Assembly: GCF_002441885.1 (NCBI RefSeq)
Contig: NZ_JXJT01000005.1
Coordinates: 44,532-108,531, forward strand
DNA from: Pseudolactococcus chungangensis CAU 28 = DSM 22330
GTDB taxonomy: Bacteria > Bacillota > Bacilli > Lactobacillales > Streptococcaceae
Length of the DNA: 64,000 nt
Reading direction: 5' to 3'
Shown here one piece after another: positions 17,227-27,290 of the stretch. The position numbers and the translations under genes are program-made. Under the pieces are notes generated by a model. It ran no database searches. It was not told the DNA's origin and was given only the letters and a program-made list of their open reading frames with translations. How positions within the stretch are numbered: the stretch's first letter is position 1; the number at the start of each line of letters is the position of its first letter.

Positions 17227-18276
17227 ATGATTACAAAACGCCAACAACAAATTTTAAATCTCATCATATCACTGTATACACAAACGCATAAAGCGGTTGG
17301 TTCCAAGGCTTTGATGACGTCAATTAACGCATCTAGTGCTACCATCAGAAATGACATGAAGACGCTAGAAACGCTAGGGTTCATTCAAAAAGAGCATACA
17401 TCATCTGGCCGTGTGCCAAGTGTCACAGGTTATAAATATTTCGTTGAAAATTTTTTGAAACCTGGAAAATTAGATAATAATGATGTTTATCAGGTGGTGA
17501 AACGTTTCGATGGTGAGTTTTATAAACTGGATGTGCTATATCAAGAGGCTGCTCAAATTTTGTCTGATATGACTGGTTTTTCAGCCTTCATCTTGAATGT
17601 CTCTTTGAAAAATCAGATTTTATCAAAATTTGATTTTGTTCAACTCGATAATCACTCAGCAATGGCTGTGATGACACTTGATAGTGGCCTAGTCAAAACG
17701 ACACAGTTTTCACTGCCAAGGTCAATGACTTTAGATGATTTGACGACTTTCAAGTTTATTTCTGATGAACGGTTGGTTGGTAAACGAATTTTGGATATTC
17801 ACTATTCTTTATTGACAGAAATTCCGCAAGTCGCACAGAAATATTTTGTCGTGACAACAGCTGTTTTGCAACTCTTTGATCATGTCTTTTCAGATTTGTT
17901 CAAGGAAAACTTGATTTCGGCAGGACGACAAAACTTATTAGAGTATTCGGATGATGTTATTTCTCTTTACAAGATTTTGATGGATGATGATGCCATTATT
18001 CATGAGATTCGAGATACGGTATCCGATGATGAAATCAGAAGTGTCAAATTTGATTCTAGCTTGACAGAGAATCATCAGATTTCAAAAAACATCACCCTTA
18101 TGACGCAACAATTTGTTGTGCCATATAGAGGTCTGGGTACATTAGCGCTAATGGGTCCAGTGGATTTAGACTATCAAAAGGTTGTTTCTACTATGGACCT
18201 TGTGGCAAAGATTTTAACAATGAAGCTGAGTGACTACTATCGTTATCTTGATGGTAACCACTATGAAGTAATATAA
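17227..18276 (+). CDS. hrcA: Heat-inducible transcription repressor HrcA
   Basis: 349 residues from ATG 17227, chosen because AGAGGTG sits 7 nt upstream; GTG 17218 is within that RBS. N-terminal winged helix (ITKRQQQILNLIISLYTQT, then SSATIRNDMKTLETLGF) and the conserved TSSGRVPSVTGYKYFV. HrcA represses the operon through CIRCE and is normally refolded by GroEL. First gene of hrcA-grpE-dnaK. Confidence 0.96.
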   Translation: MITKRQQQILNLIISLYTQTHKAVGSKALMTSINASSATIRNDMKTLETLGFIQKEHTSSGRVPSVTGYKYFVENFLKPGKLDNNDVYQVVKRFDGEFYKLDVLYQEAAQILSDMTGFSAFILNVSLKNQILSKFDFVQLDNHSAMAVMTLDSGLVKTTQFSLPRSMTLDDLTTFKFISDERLVGKRILDIHYSLLTEIPQVAQKYFVVTTAVLQLFDHVFSDLFKENLISAGRQNLLEYSDDVISLYKILMDDDAIIHEIRDTVSDDEIRSVKFDSSLTENHQISKNITLMTQQFVVPYRGLGTLALMGPVDLDYQKVVSTMDLVAKILTMKLSDYYRYLDGNHYEVI

Positions 18277-18302
18277 CATTCAAATGGTGAAAAGGAGATG
18301 AA

Positions 18303-18845
18303 ATGTCTAAAAAAAAGCATAATAAAGATGTTGAAGATGTTGAAAAAGAATTAGCTCAGGAAGTTGAGAACGAAACGGTTTTGGAAGAAATTGTAGCCGA
18401 TGAAATTGATGAGTTGGCAGAACTTCAAGTTAAGCTAGATGAGATGGAAAACAAGTATCTCAAAGCTTATGCGGAGATGCAAAACAATCAGCGTCGTGCT
18501 AATGAAGAACGTCAAACGATTTTAAAATACCGTTCACAAGATTTGGCACGTAAAATCTTACCAAGCTTGGATAATCTTGAACGTGCGCTTGCAGTTGAAG
18601 GTTTGACAGATGATGTCAAAAAAGGTCTGGAAATGACCCATGAAAGCCTGCTCAATGCCCTCAAAGAAGAAGGGGTTGTTGAAGTCGCAACGGATGGCGA
18701 ATTTGACCCTAACTTCCATATGTCAGTTCAAACTGCACCAGCAGACGATGAGCATCCAGCTGATACTATTGCACAAGTTTTACAAAAAGGCTATCAGCTC
18801 CATGAGCGCAACCTGCGTCCAGCTATGGTTGTGGTTTATCAATAA
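18303..18845 (+). CDS. grpE: Nucleotide exchange factor GrpE
   Basis: 180 residues. Acidic N-terminus and long coiled coil (about 35-90), then the GrpE head with [14 protein letters not shown] and the family-typical end [14 protein letters not shown]. Releases ADP from DnaK. RBS AAAGGAG 7 nt before ATG. Second gene of the heat-shock operon. Confidence 0.97.
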   Translation: MSKKKHNKDVEDVEKELAQEVENETVLEEIVADEIDELAELQVKLDEMENKYLKAYAEMQNNQRRANEERQTILKYRSQDLARKILPSLDNLERALAVEGLTDDVKKGLEMTHESLLNALKEEGVVEVATDGEFDPNFHMSVQTAPADDEHPADTIAQVLQKGYQLHERNLRPAMVVVYQ

Positions 18846-18937
18846 GCTATTTGACTGACCGAAATGTCAAAAAACTATGAATAAATTGATGAATGCGCGT
18901 AGCGCACAAAATAACTATCACATAAAAAAGAAGGTAA

Positions 18938-20767
<1,830 letters not shown>

Positions 20768-20776
20768 GTTTTTAAA

Positions 20777-20818
20777 AAAGGTATCTGTGGAACTGAGTAG
20801 TTCTACAGATATCTTTTT
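20777..20818 (+). terminator. Terminator of heat-shock operon
   Basis: AAAAAGGTATCTGTGGAACT pairs with AGTTCTACAGATATC, ending in a T run. The A run at the 5' side makes it usable for the convergent AraC-type gene too. Confidence 0.88.
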
Positions 20819-20900
20819 CTTATTCTAATTAAATGATAAATCCATAATAAAATTTGAGGTTTGCCTACAGTATGGATATTAACTAGAAAAAATTTGTATT

Positions 20901-21674
20901 TTAATTTTTATATTTTTTTCTGAAGTTTAGAGGAGATAGAGAAGTTTGGGATTTAAAAAATCTAATAAAAGAAGGACTATTCATAAATCCTAAGTTATCT
21001 GAGATACACTCAATTGTTTTTTCTGTATGAATAAGCTGCTGACAAGCAAAATCAAATTTTAATTTAAAAACGAATTTTGAAAAGCTCAGTCCTGTTTGTT
21101 TAAAAATTTCATCTTTGATTTTTTTTTGATTGATTTTTAGACTTTTTGATATCTCTACTAATGTTGGTTTATTTTTTAGTTGTTTATAGATTTCAGTTTG
21201 GATGGAAAAGTAAAGGGTTTTATTTTGCAGATGTTTAGAGATATGATGGTAAATTTTTAAACATCTATTTTCAATATCTAGATTATCAAATATAGGGAAA
21301 TGATGTAAATCAAGTATTCTATCATGACTAGTTTTTGAACGAAAACCACCAAAGATAAAAGTTCCGATGAGTATCTTATCGGGTCTACGAATTGGAAAAG
21401 CTGCGTAAATTAAGTTGTAATAACCTCTGAATAATACCATTTCATCTTTAACGAAGAAAAAATTATGGCGTATTTTTTTATAATACTGATACCAATCACT
21501 GATAAAGTCAGTTTTGGATAAGATGAGATGATGATTTTTTAATTCAAAAATAGTATCTTTGATATAATCGTGATAGATGATGAAAGGTAATTCAGTAAAT
21601 TGATTAAAACTTTTAAAGAAAGAAGTATCGGTGAAAAATTCCTTCAATTCTTTTAATTCTTTTAATTCTTTCAT
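20901..21674 (-). CDS. AraC-family transcriptional regulator
   Basis: 257 residues. The C-terminal about 100 residues carry two helix-turn-helix units: PTLVEISKSLKINQKKIKDEI and ECISDNLGFMNSPSFIRFFKSQT, followed by SPLNFRKKYKN. The N-terminal sensor part is unrecognised. It is very AT-rich. The N-terminus consists of a near-perfect 9-nt tandem repeat encoding KELKELKELKE. RBS AAAGGG on the minus strand. It is divergent from the peptide/E1/M50 genes and is the obvious candidate regulator for them; the ligand is unknown. Confidence 0.85.
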   Translation of the reverse strand: MKELKELKELKEFFTDTSFFKSFNQFTELPFIIYHDYIKDTIFELKNHHLILSKTDFISDWYQYYKKIRHNFFFVKDEMVLFRGYYNLIYAAFPIRRPDKILIGTFIFGGFRSKTSHDRILDLHHFPIFDNLDIENRCLKIYHHISKHLQNKTLYFSIQTEIYKQLKNKPTLVEISKSLKINQKKIKDEIFKQTGLSFSKFVFKLKFDFACQQLIHTEKTIECISDNLGFMNSPSFIRFFKSQTSLSPLNFRKKYKN

Positions 21675-21849
21675 TTTTAAATCCCTTTAATTCTTTTTAT
21701 TCTATAATATAATGAATGTTCAGAAAAATCAAATATTTATCTTGATATTAATATTATAATTATCTAAAATAGTTAGATATAATATGAAAAAGAGCCCTAA
21801 AAAGATAACTGAAAACTCAAAATTGTCTATTTATTTGAATGTTTTTTAT

Positions 21850-21959
21850 TGTTATACTAGATTTGTAAGGTTGATAGAAAATATTTTTCGACATCATTCA
21901 AAATTTTTACAACGTTTATTGGTATTTATAATTTTGTGTAATTGATAGAAAAATATTTC
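21850..21959 (+). promoter_or_regulatory. Promoter region of the peptide cassette with paired operator-like repeats
   Basis: The 343-nt gap 21675-22017 has no gene. It holds an extended -10 (TGTTATACT, 21850-21858) and TTTACA / TATAAT (21906-21932, 15-bp spacer). Two near-identical repeats, TTGATAGAAAATATTTTTC (21871-21889) and TTGATAGAAAAATATTTC (21942-21959), start 71 bp apart. Each contains a GAAA...TTTC dyad and they bracket the second promoter. They are likely AraC-type binding sites (inferred). Confidence 0.55.
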
Positions 21960-22017
21960 TTGAGAGTCTTATATTGGCAAGTCGACAGTCAGTAACTTAA
22001 TTGGAGGGAGAAGTATC

Positions 22018-22125
22018 ATGGAGTTTAATTTGGTAGAAGAGATTGAAACAGTTGTCTATGGTGATGGCGCTTACTGGGCTGGTGCTGTAGTAGGAGTTGC
22101 GTTGGTGGCTTTGGCGTGTGATTAA
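22018..22125 (+). CDS. Putative RiPP precursor peptide 1
   Basis: 35 residues, strong RBS TTGGAGGGAG 8-10 nt before ATG. Acidic leader-like half MEFNLVEEIETVVY, then a 21-residue small/hydrophobic half running from GDGAYWAGA to VALACD, with one Cys as penultimate residue. A sister peptide 20 nt downstream shares the leader pattern but not the core, as expected for modified-peptide precursors. No double-Gly site. Followed by an RRE/PqqD-like-M50 gene and an E1-like gene. The role as precursor is inferred; the ORF itself is well supported by its RBS and paralogy. Confidence 0.75.
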   Translation: MEFNLVEEIETVVYGDGAYWAGAVVGVALVALACD

Positions 22126-22145
22126 TTATAGAAAGAGAGAAATAA

Positions 22146-22256
22146 ATGGAATTTGAACTGATTGAGACTGAGGAAACTGTTGTTTATAGTACAGCAAGAG
22201 ATTTTGCAGAAGGTATCGCTTTGGGAATTGGCATAGCCTCTCTATTTTTATGCTGA
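22146..22256 (+). CDS. Putative RiPP precursor peptide 2
   Basis: 36 residues. The leader MEFELIETEETVVY matches peptide 1 at 9 of 14 positions, including MEF, L, E and ETVVY. The core (STARDFAEGIALGIGIASLF then Leu-Cys) is different in sequence but also rich in Gly/Ala/Ile and ends in Cys as the very last residue. RBS GAAAGAGAG. The gene starts 20 nt after peptide 1, suggesting a two-component product. The C-terminal Cys next to an E1-like enzyme is suggestive of C-terminal activation (inference). Confidence 0.72.
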   Translation: MEFELIETEETVVYSTARDFAEGIALGIGIASLFLC

Positions 22257-22266
22257 TGAAAAAATT

Positions 22267-22425
22267 ATGAAGATTAAAGTTTTGTTATTACTGGTAGTGA
22301 TATTACTCATTACAAGTCATTTTTTAGAAAAAAAATATGATGTATTTAATATAGTAAGCATTGTCCTGACAGTAATTGTTATTTTGATGTTTCTTTATTT
22401 TGTATTTAAGAAATACAAAAATTAA
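22267..22425 (+). CDS. Two-TM small membrane protein of the peptide cassette
   Basis: 52 residues, starting 10 nt after peptide 2. Two hydrophobic segments (about 3-17 and 29-47) separated by a short charged loop (HFLEKKYD), ending in basic KKYKN. No obvious strong RBS, so it may be coupled to the peptide gene. Its size, position and topology resemble bacteriocin self-immunity proteins. Function is inferred only from context. Confidence 0.6.
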   Translation: MKIKVLLLLVVILLITSHFLEKKYDVFNIVSIVLTVIVILMFLYFVFKKYKN

Positions 22426-22569
22426 TATTTTGGTAAGATATATCCAAATATTAATTTTGAAATGTTATGAAAAGAACATATCTGTTTTGTTTTTGCTTAG
22501 GAAAAAATAAAATTTTAAAGTTTGAGCATCTATCAAATTGATAGATGTTTTTACATAACGAGGGAGAAA

Positions 22570-23688
22570 ATGTTTACAGACGATTGGCAACCAAAACACA
22601 ACGATAATTTGATATTTCGAGAAAATAATTCCAGATTTACAGTCAGAAATACAGTTACCAAACAGACTTTTACAATTGGAAAAATAGAGTATCAGATTAT
22701 TCAAGCACTTGATGGCAGTAAAAAAATTGCAGAGTTATATCAACAATTCAAGCAGTTTTTTACTGCAAATCAATTTGAACGCTATTTACTTTTACTGTCA
22801 AGCAAAGGCTTATTAGAGGAGGGAAAACAAACTAAAAAGAAAGTTGATATTTTGAAATTATTGTTACCTTTGACTAAAGATTTTCATTTTTTAAAAAAAG
22901 GTAGATTGAGTCAACTATTGTCCCACATTATATTATCTGGTGTCTTTGTTTTAGGGATTGTCTTAATTGTTTTAAAGGCACATCTTGGCACAATTGTTAC
23001 AACAACAATGACTGCTAATTATTTCCGATGGGATACAATTCTATTGTATCTAATGGAAGTCTTTGTAATTGGCATCTTGCACGAAAGTTGTCATGCTATT
23101 TTAATGATAAATTCAGGTGGTAATGTATTTGAAATGGGAATTGGTCTTAATCATTTTAATCCTGTATTCTATGTTGATATTACAGGTATTAAACAGATTA
23201 AAGATAAATCAAAACGTTTACAAATTTGGTTTGCTGGTATTAGTAGTCAGATGATATTTTTGGGGATTGGTCTATTGTTAGAATATCAATTTGGCATTGA
23301 TACATATGCTATTTTATTATGGAATACCATTAATGTAGGCATGATACTTTTAAACTTAACATTTCTAATTAAGCTGGATGGTTATTACATTTTATGTGAG
23401 CTATTAGATGAACCTGATTTGCGAGAAAAGTCACTATCTTATGTCATTGAACTGTTTCAGGATGAAAAACAAAATTTTGATTTGATTAAATTGACAATTG
23501 GTATGATTTATATGATCTATTTACCAATTTTTATCATTAATATGATAAATTTTATCCTTACAAGGCAATTTCCAAACTTTGTAAACATCTATAATCAGAT
23601 TATTAACTATTTTATACCAAGTTCAATTATCATTTTGATTATGATTGTTATTGTGCAAAGGAGAAAAAATGCAAATTTATTATCCTAA
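22570..23688 (+). CDS. PqqD/RRE-like domain fused to M50-type membrane metalloprotease
   Basis: 372 residues from ATG 22570 (RBS GAGGGAG); a longer TTG start lacks an RBS. Residues about 15-100 look like a winged-helix PqqD/RiPP-recognition module (FRENNSRFTVRN, IEYQIIQALDGSKKI, LLLLSSKGLLEEG). The remaining part has about six TM helices. HExxH is H171-E-S-C-H175, and the downstream LIKLDGYYIL carries the third zinc-ligand Asp (D270) as in site-2 proteases. It could bind the leader and cut within or near the membrane. Its 3' end overlaps the E1 gene. Family assignment is by motif; the substrate is inferred. Confidence 0.8.
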   Translation: MFTDDWQPKHNDNLIFRENNSRFTVRNTVTKQTFTIGKIEYQIIQALDGSKKIAELYQQFKQFFTANQFERYLLLLSSKGLLEEGKQTKKKVDILKLLLPLTKDFHFLKKGRLSQLLSHIILSGVFVLGIVLIVLKAHLGTIVTTTMTANYFRWDTILLYLMEVFVIGILHESCHAILMINSGGNVFEMGIGLNHFNPVFYVDITGIKQIKDKSKRLQIWFAGISSQMIFLGIGLLLEYQFGIDTYAILLWNTINVGMILLNLTFLIKLDGYYILCELLDEPDLREKSLSYVIELFQDEKQNFDLIKLTIGMIYMIYLPIFIINMINFILTRQFPNFVNIYNQIINYFIPSSIIILIMIVIVQRRKNANLLS

Positions 23689-25024
23689 CCCGTTTATACT
23701 GGTGCTAGAAACGGAAAAAAATTATGTCGTTAAGAACGGTACTAAATTTGAAAAAGTATTAGTAAAAACTGATTATAGGCACTTTATTAATCAATTTCAA
23801 AAACAGGAACCGATGAATATGAGAGAGCTAGAAGTCCTGTTCTCTCAAAGTGAGTTGGTTGAACTTTTTAGTTCACATATCTTATTAGACTCACGATTAG
23901 AGCTATCTTCTGAATTTTCTAGAACTATCGGCTATTTTTCTCTTACTTCTACAGAGTCTACTTATCCAAAATTAAAGGAAAAGAAAATTTTGATATTGGG
24001 AGCAGGTGCTATTGGTACTCATTTAGCTTGGCAACTAGCTGCAATGGGAATTAGTAAATTGATAATCCTAGATTTTGATCAGATTGAATTAAGTAATCTC
24101 AATCGACAACTACTTTATCAGCATAGAGATATTGAGCAGAATAAAGTTGAGATACTCAAAAAACGGCTCGGAGAAATTTTTCCTGAGTTGATAGTAGATG
24201 TTCTGCATAAACGGCTTAGTGACCTCAATGATGTTAGAGAGATAGTTGATTCGTCATTTGATTTAGTTGTAAAGGCAATTGATACACCAAATGAGATGAC
24301 AGATTGGATAGGACAAGTAGCCTTTGAAAATAAAATTTGCATGGTGCAAGGAGGGTTTATAGGTACAACAGGAGTAGTAGGACCGCATTATTTTCCTGAA
24401 AAAACGCCATGCTATCGGTGTTATCCACAAGAGATGAAAATTTCAAGATTATCTGGAACAGGTGCAACTCAATCAAGTATGACAGAACTTGTAGCAGGGA
24501 AAATTGGTTTAGATATTATGAATATGTTACAAAATCAAAGAACTGCCTATTCAGGAATGTATGAATTTTTAGATGATGTTACGAATAAGATTGAGACAGT
24601 AGAGCTTGAATTGATTGAACATTGTACAGTCTGTAATAGAAATAACAGTAAGCAAAAAACTTTACCTAAAATTATAGATATTCTATATCTTATGCTTGTC
24701 TTTATCATGCCTATGATTGTGACCTTTAATCATCTTGATGTCCGATTTAATTTATTGGGACTTGCAATTTTTTGTATTGTATATACGCTAGTGCAAGAAA
24801 ATGAACAAAAGAATTTTCAACTACAGTTTCAAGCTGCAGTTTCTTATGTGATAAGCTTGTTTATATTGAATATTTTTCTAGGTGTCATAAGATTTGAGCT
24901 GACACATTGGGTAGTATCTATTGCTCAAATAGGATTACAGGAAATGTTTTTAATAACGGCTAGTGTCGCCATATTTGAAGGTGTTGCTTACGTTACAAAG
25001 GGAGTAAAAAAAATATTGATATGA
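23669..25024 (+). CDS. E1/ThiF-like adenylating enzyme with C-terminal membrane domain
   Basis: 451 residues from ATG 23669 (RBS AAAGGAG, inside the M50 gene; 20-nt overlap). Residues 1-100 form an unassigned N-terminal domain, possibly a second peptide-binding module. The E1 Rossmann core has GAGAIG (111-116), DFDQIELSNLNRQ (135-147) and the structural zinc Cys pairs C248/C251 and C319/C322. About 330-451 form four hydrophobic helices, unusual for this family. ThiF/MccB-type enzymes adenylate a peptide or protein C-terminus, and the neighbouring peptides end in Cys or Cys-Asp. The chemistry here is inferred, not known. Confidence 0.82.
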   Translation: MQIYYPNPFILVLETEKNYVVKNGTKFEKVLVKTDYRHFINQFQKQEPMNMRELEVLFSQSELVELFSSHILLDSRLELSSEFSRTIGYFSLTSTESTYPKLKEKKILILGAGAIGTHLAWQLAAMGISKLIILDFDQIELSNLNRQLLYQHRDIEQNKVEILKKRLGEIFPELIVDVLHKRLSDLNDVREIVDSSFDLVVKAIDTPNEMTDWIGQVAFENKICMVQGGFIGTTGVVGPHYFPEKTPCYRCYPQEMKISRLSGTGATQSSMTELVAGKIGLDIMNMLQNQRTAYSGMYEFLDDVTNKIETVELELIEHCTVCNRNNSKQKTLPKIIDILYLMLVFIMPMIVTFNHLDVRFNLLGLAIFCIVYTLVQENEQKNFQLQFQAAVSYVISLFILNIFLGVIRFELTHWVVSIAQIGLQEMFLITASVAIFEGVAYVTKGVKKILI

Positions 25025-25126
25025 AAATTTTGAAAGAGTTTTCAACTTTATCTAAGCAATATTATATTCAATTATGCTAAAATGAAGATATTGTAATATT
25101 CTTTAAAAATAGGAAAGGAACTATAA

Positions 25127-26020
25127 ATGCTAGAACTAACAAACATCACCAAAAAATTTGGTGATAAGGTGGCAGTTGACGGTCTGAACATGACGGTTAA
25201 GGCTGGTGAAATCATGGGACTGATTGGTCAAAATGGTGCAGGTAAGACAACAACTTTCCGCATGATTTTGGATTTCATCAAGGCTGATAGTGGTGAGATT
25301 ACTTGGAATGGTGCGCCAATTACGCAAGCCGTCAAACAAAGAATAGGTTTCTTACCAGAAGAACGTGGCCTTTATCAAAAATTGACGGTTGAAGAACAGA
25401 TTCTTTATTTTGCGGAATTGCATGGCATGAAACGTTCAGACGCGCGTGCTGATTTGGCAAACTGGATGACAAAACTTGAAGTTGTCGGCAAAGTAACTGA
25501 CAAAGTACAGGCGCTTTCCAAAGGGAATGCACAAAAAATCCAGTTTATTGCAACATTAATTCATCAACCAGATTTTCTGATTTTGGATGAGCCTTTTACA
25601 GGGCTTGACCCAGTAAATACGAGTTTATTGATGAACGAAATTCACACTCTCAAAGAAAATGGCGCAGCGATTATTTTTTCAAGTCACAATATGAGCGGGG
25701 TTGAGCTACTTAGTGATAATCTGACCATGCTTAAAAATGGTAAAGTGGTCTTGCAAGGTGATGTTCAAGGAATTCGCGATAGTTTTGGTCGGACCCAGAT
25801 TTATGTTGAAAGTGATGTTGAGACAAGTGAACTCTTGGCCGTTGACGGGGTTAAAAAGATTGAAAAACAAGGTAATGGTCGCATGATTTATGTAACAGAT
25901 GAATCGGTAGGTCGCTCGATTTTCTCTAAAGTCAGTGAATCTGGTTATACACAGGCATTTGTTCAGGCACCGCCTACGCTTGACGAGATTTTCCGCAAGG
26001 AGGTAGCTGAAAATGTTTAA
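25127..26020 (+). CDS. ABC transporter ATP-binding protein (NatA-like)
   Basis: 297 residues. Walker A GQNGAGKTT (about 38), signature LSKGNAQKIQF (a variant C-loop), Walker B FLILDEPFTGLDP and H-loop SSHNM. It overlaps its permease by 8 nt. The architecture fits ABC-2 exporters of the NatAB/YhaQ-type. It is less AT-rich than the peptide cassette that ends 100 nt upstream, and has its own RBS (GGAAAGGA), so I regard it as chromosomal core rather than a proven part of that cassette. Confidence 0.9.
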   Translation: MLELTNITKKFGDKVAVDGLNMTVKAGEIMGLIGQNGAGKTTTFRMILDFIKADSGEITWNGAPITQAVKQRIGFLPEERGLYQKLTVEEQILYFAELHGMKRSDARADLANWMTKLEVVGKVTDKVQALSKGNAQKIQFIATLIHQPDFLILDEPFTGLDPVNTSLLMNEIHTLKENGAAIIFSSHNMSGVELLSDNLTMLKNGKVVLQGDVQGIRDSFGRTQIYVESDVETSELLAVDGVKKIEKQGNGRMIYVTDESVGRSIFSKVSESGYTQAFVQAPPTLDEIFRKEVAENV

Positions 26021-27233
26021 TCAAATCAAATTAGTCGCAGGACAAGTTTATCGCATCAAAATTAAGACACCAGGTTTTTGGCTAACCGTTTTAACTCCTT
26101 TATTACTCCCGATTGTTGGGCTAGTCATTGGCTTTGTGATTGCTAAAACCAACGATGAATCGACTGCTAGACTAGCAGTTGTAGACAATACGGCGCTTGT
26201 CCAAACACTCAAGTCCGGCAAGTTGTTAGACGCTAAAATTTCAGAAGTTACTAATATTGAAGTGGCCAAGAAAAAGGTTATGGCGGATAAAATTGACGGC
26301 TACTTGGCTAAAACAGACGGCGAGTACACCTTAGTGACTTCGACTGATGGCACAACGAAATTTAGTGAAGCAACAGTCAAGGCTGCCTTATCTCAGATTG
26401 AGATGGCAGATAAAGCCGCCCATCTGAAGTTAAGCGCTGAGGACTTGGCTAGTCTACAAACACCAGCTGCCTTGACGATTAAAACCTTGAATGACAAGGG
26501 TGAATCTAGGGGTGGTGATGACAAAAATGCGGCAAATTCTATCATTTCTGGTGGGTCTACAATCATTATCGTTATGCTGCTCATGATTTATGTGAGTATG
26601 ATTGCCCAAGAAATTGCCAATGAAAAATCCAATCGAATTATGGAGACTCTTCTGGCAGCAACCAGTGCTAAAGTTCAATATTTTGGTAAAATCATCGGGG
26701 TAAGTCTCCTTGTCCTCACGCATATTCTCTTTTACATCATCTTAGGGGTGGGGGCTAGTCTGGCGCTCAAAGGTAATAAAATGGTCAAAACTGTTCAAGA
26801 CATGCTGAGTGGTGTGGATATTAATTTCTTGATTTTTACCATGCTCATGTTAGTCGTTGCCTTGCTATCTTATTTGGTTTTGACTGCGATTGTTGCCAGT
26901 CTGGTCAATGACCAAAGTCAAGTCCAGCAGGCAGTTGCCCCAATTTCTTATCTAGCAATGATTGGCTATATCGCTGGAATTGTGGGAGCAAGTGTGCCCA
27001 ATAATATCGTGATTAAGATTTTGGGTTATGTTCCCTTTGTGTCACCCACGCTGATGCCAGGTCGTTTAGCGACAGAAGTAGCAACGATGACAGACGCCTA
27101 TATCGCCTTAGTCTTGCAAGTGATTGCGTTGGTAGTAGTTGCGAAATTTGGAGAAAAAGTTTATGCCAAAAATGTTTTAAGCTATTCTGATGAAAAAATC
27201 TTTAAGCAATTTGTCAGAAACCTCAAAAAATAA
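26013..27233 (+). CDS. ABC-2 type permease (NatB/YhaP-like)
   Basis: 406 residues. A TM helix near the N-terminus (about 23-43), an extracellular domain of about 130 residues, then six or so TM helices in the C-terminal half (IIIVMLLMIYVSMIAQEIANE onward). The NEKSNRIMETLLA motif is typical of ABC-2 permeases related to NatB. Partner of the upstream ATPase; the exported substrate (ion, peptide or drug) is not determinable. Followed by a terminator. Confidence 0.88.
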   Translation: MFNQIKLVAGQVYRIKIKTPGFWLTVLTPLLLPIVGLVIGFVIAKTNDESTARLAVVDNTALVQTLKSGKLLDAKISEVTNIEVAKKKVMADKIDGYLAKTDGEYTLVTSTDGTTKFSEATVKAALSQIEMADKAAHLKLSAEDLASLQTPAALTIKTLNDKGESRGGDDKNAANSIISGGSTIIIVMLLMIYVSMIAQEIANEKSNRIMETLLAATSAKVQYFGKIIGVSLLVLTHILFYIILGVGASLALKGNKMVKTVQDMLSGVDINFLIFTMLMLVVALLSYLVLTAIVASLVNDQSQVQQAVAPISYLAMIGYIAGIVGASVPNNIVIKILGYVPFVSPTLMPGRLATEVATMTDAYIALVLQVIALVVVAKFGEKVYAKNVLSYSDEKIFKQFVRNLKK

Positions 27234-27236
27234 TAG

Positions 27237-27266
27237 AAAATCCCTGTGACAAACGGGGATTTTTTT
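27237..27266 (+). terminator. Terminator after ABC permease
   Basis: AAAATCCCTG ... CGGGGATTTTTTT stem with T run, directly after the stop. Confidence 0.85.
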
Positions 27267-27290
27267 CGTATATAAAAGTGAGGTGAAAAT

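Noticed and set aside
22018..22256. AgrD-like autoinducer or leaderless bacteriocin interpretation
   Set aside because: No AgrB/AgrC homologue is present, and the conserved acidic N-terminal half behaves like a leader; E1 plus M50 fits a different maturation route.
25127..27233. ABC transporter as a definite member of the RiPP cassette
   Set aside because: Base composition differs, there is a 100-nt gap and separate RBS, and NatAB-like pairs are common core genes; kept only as a possible exporter.
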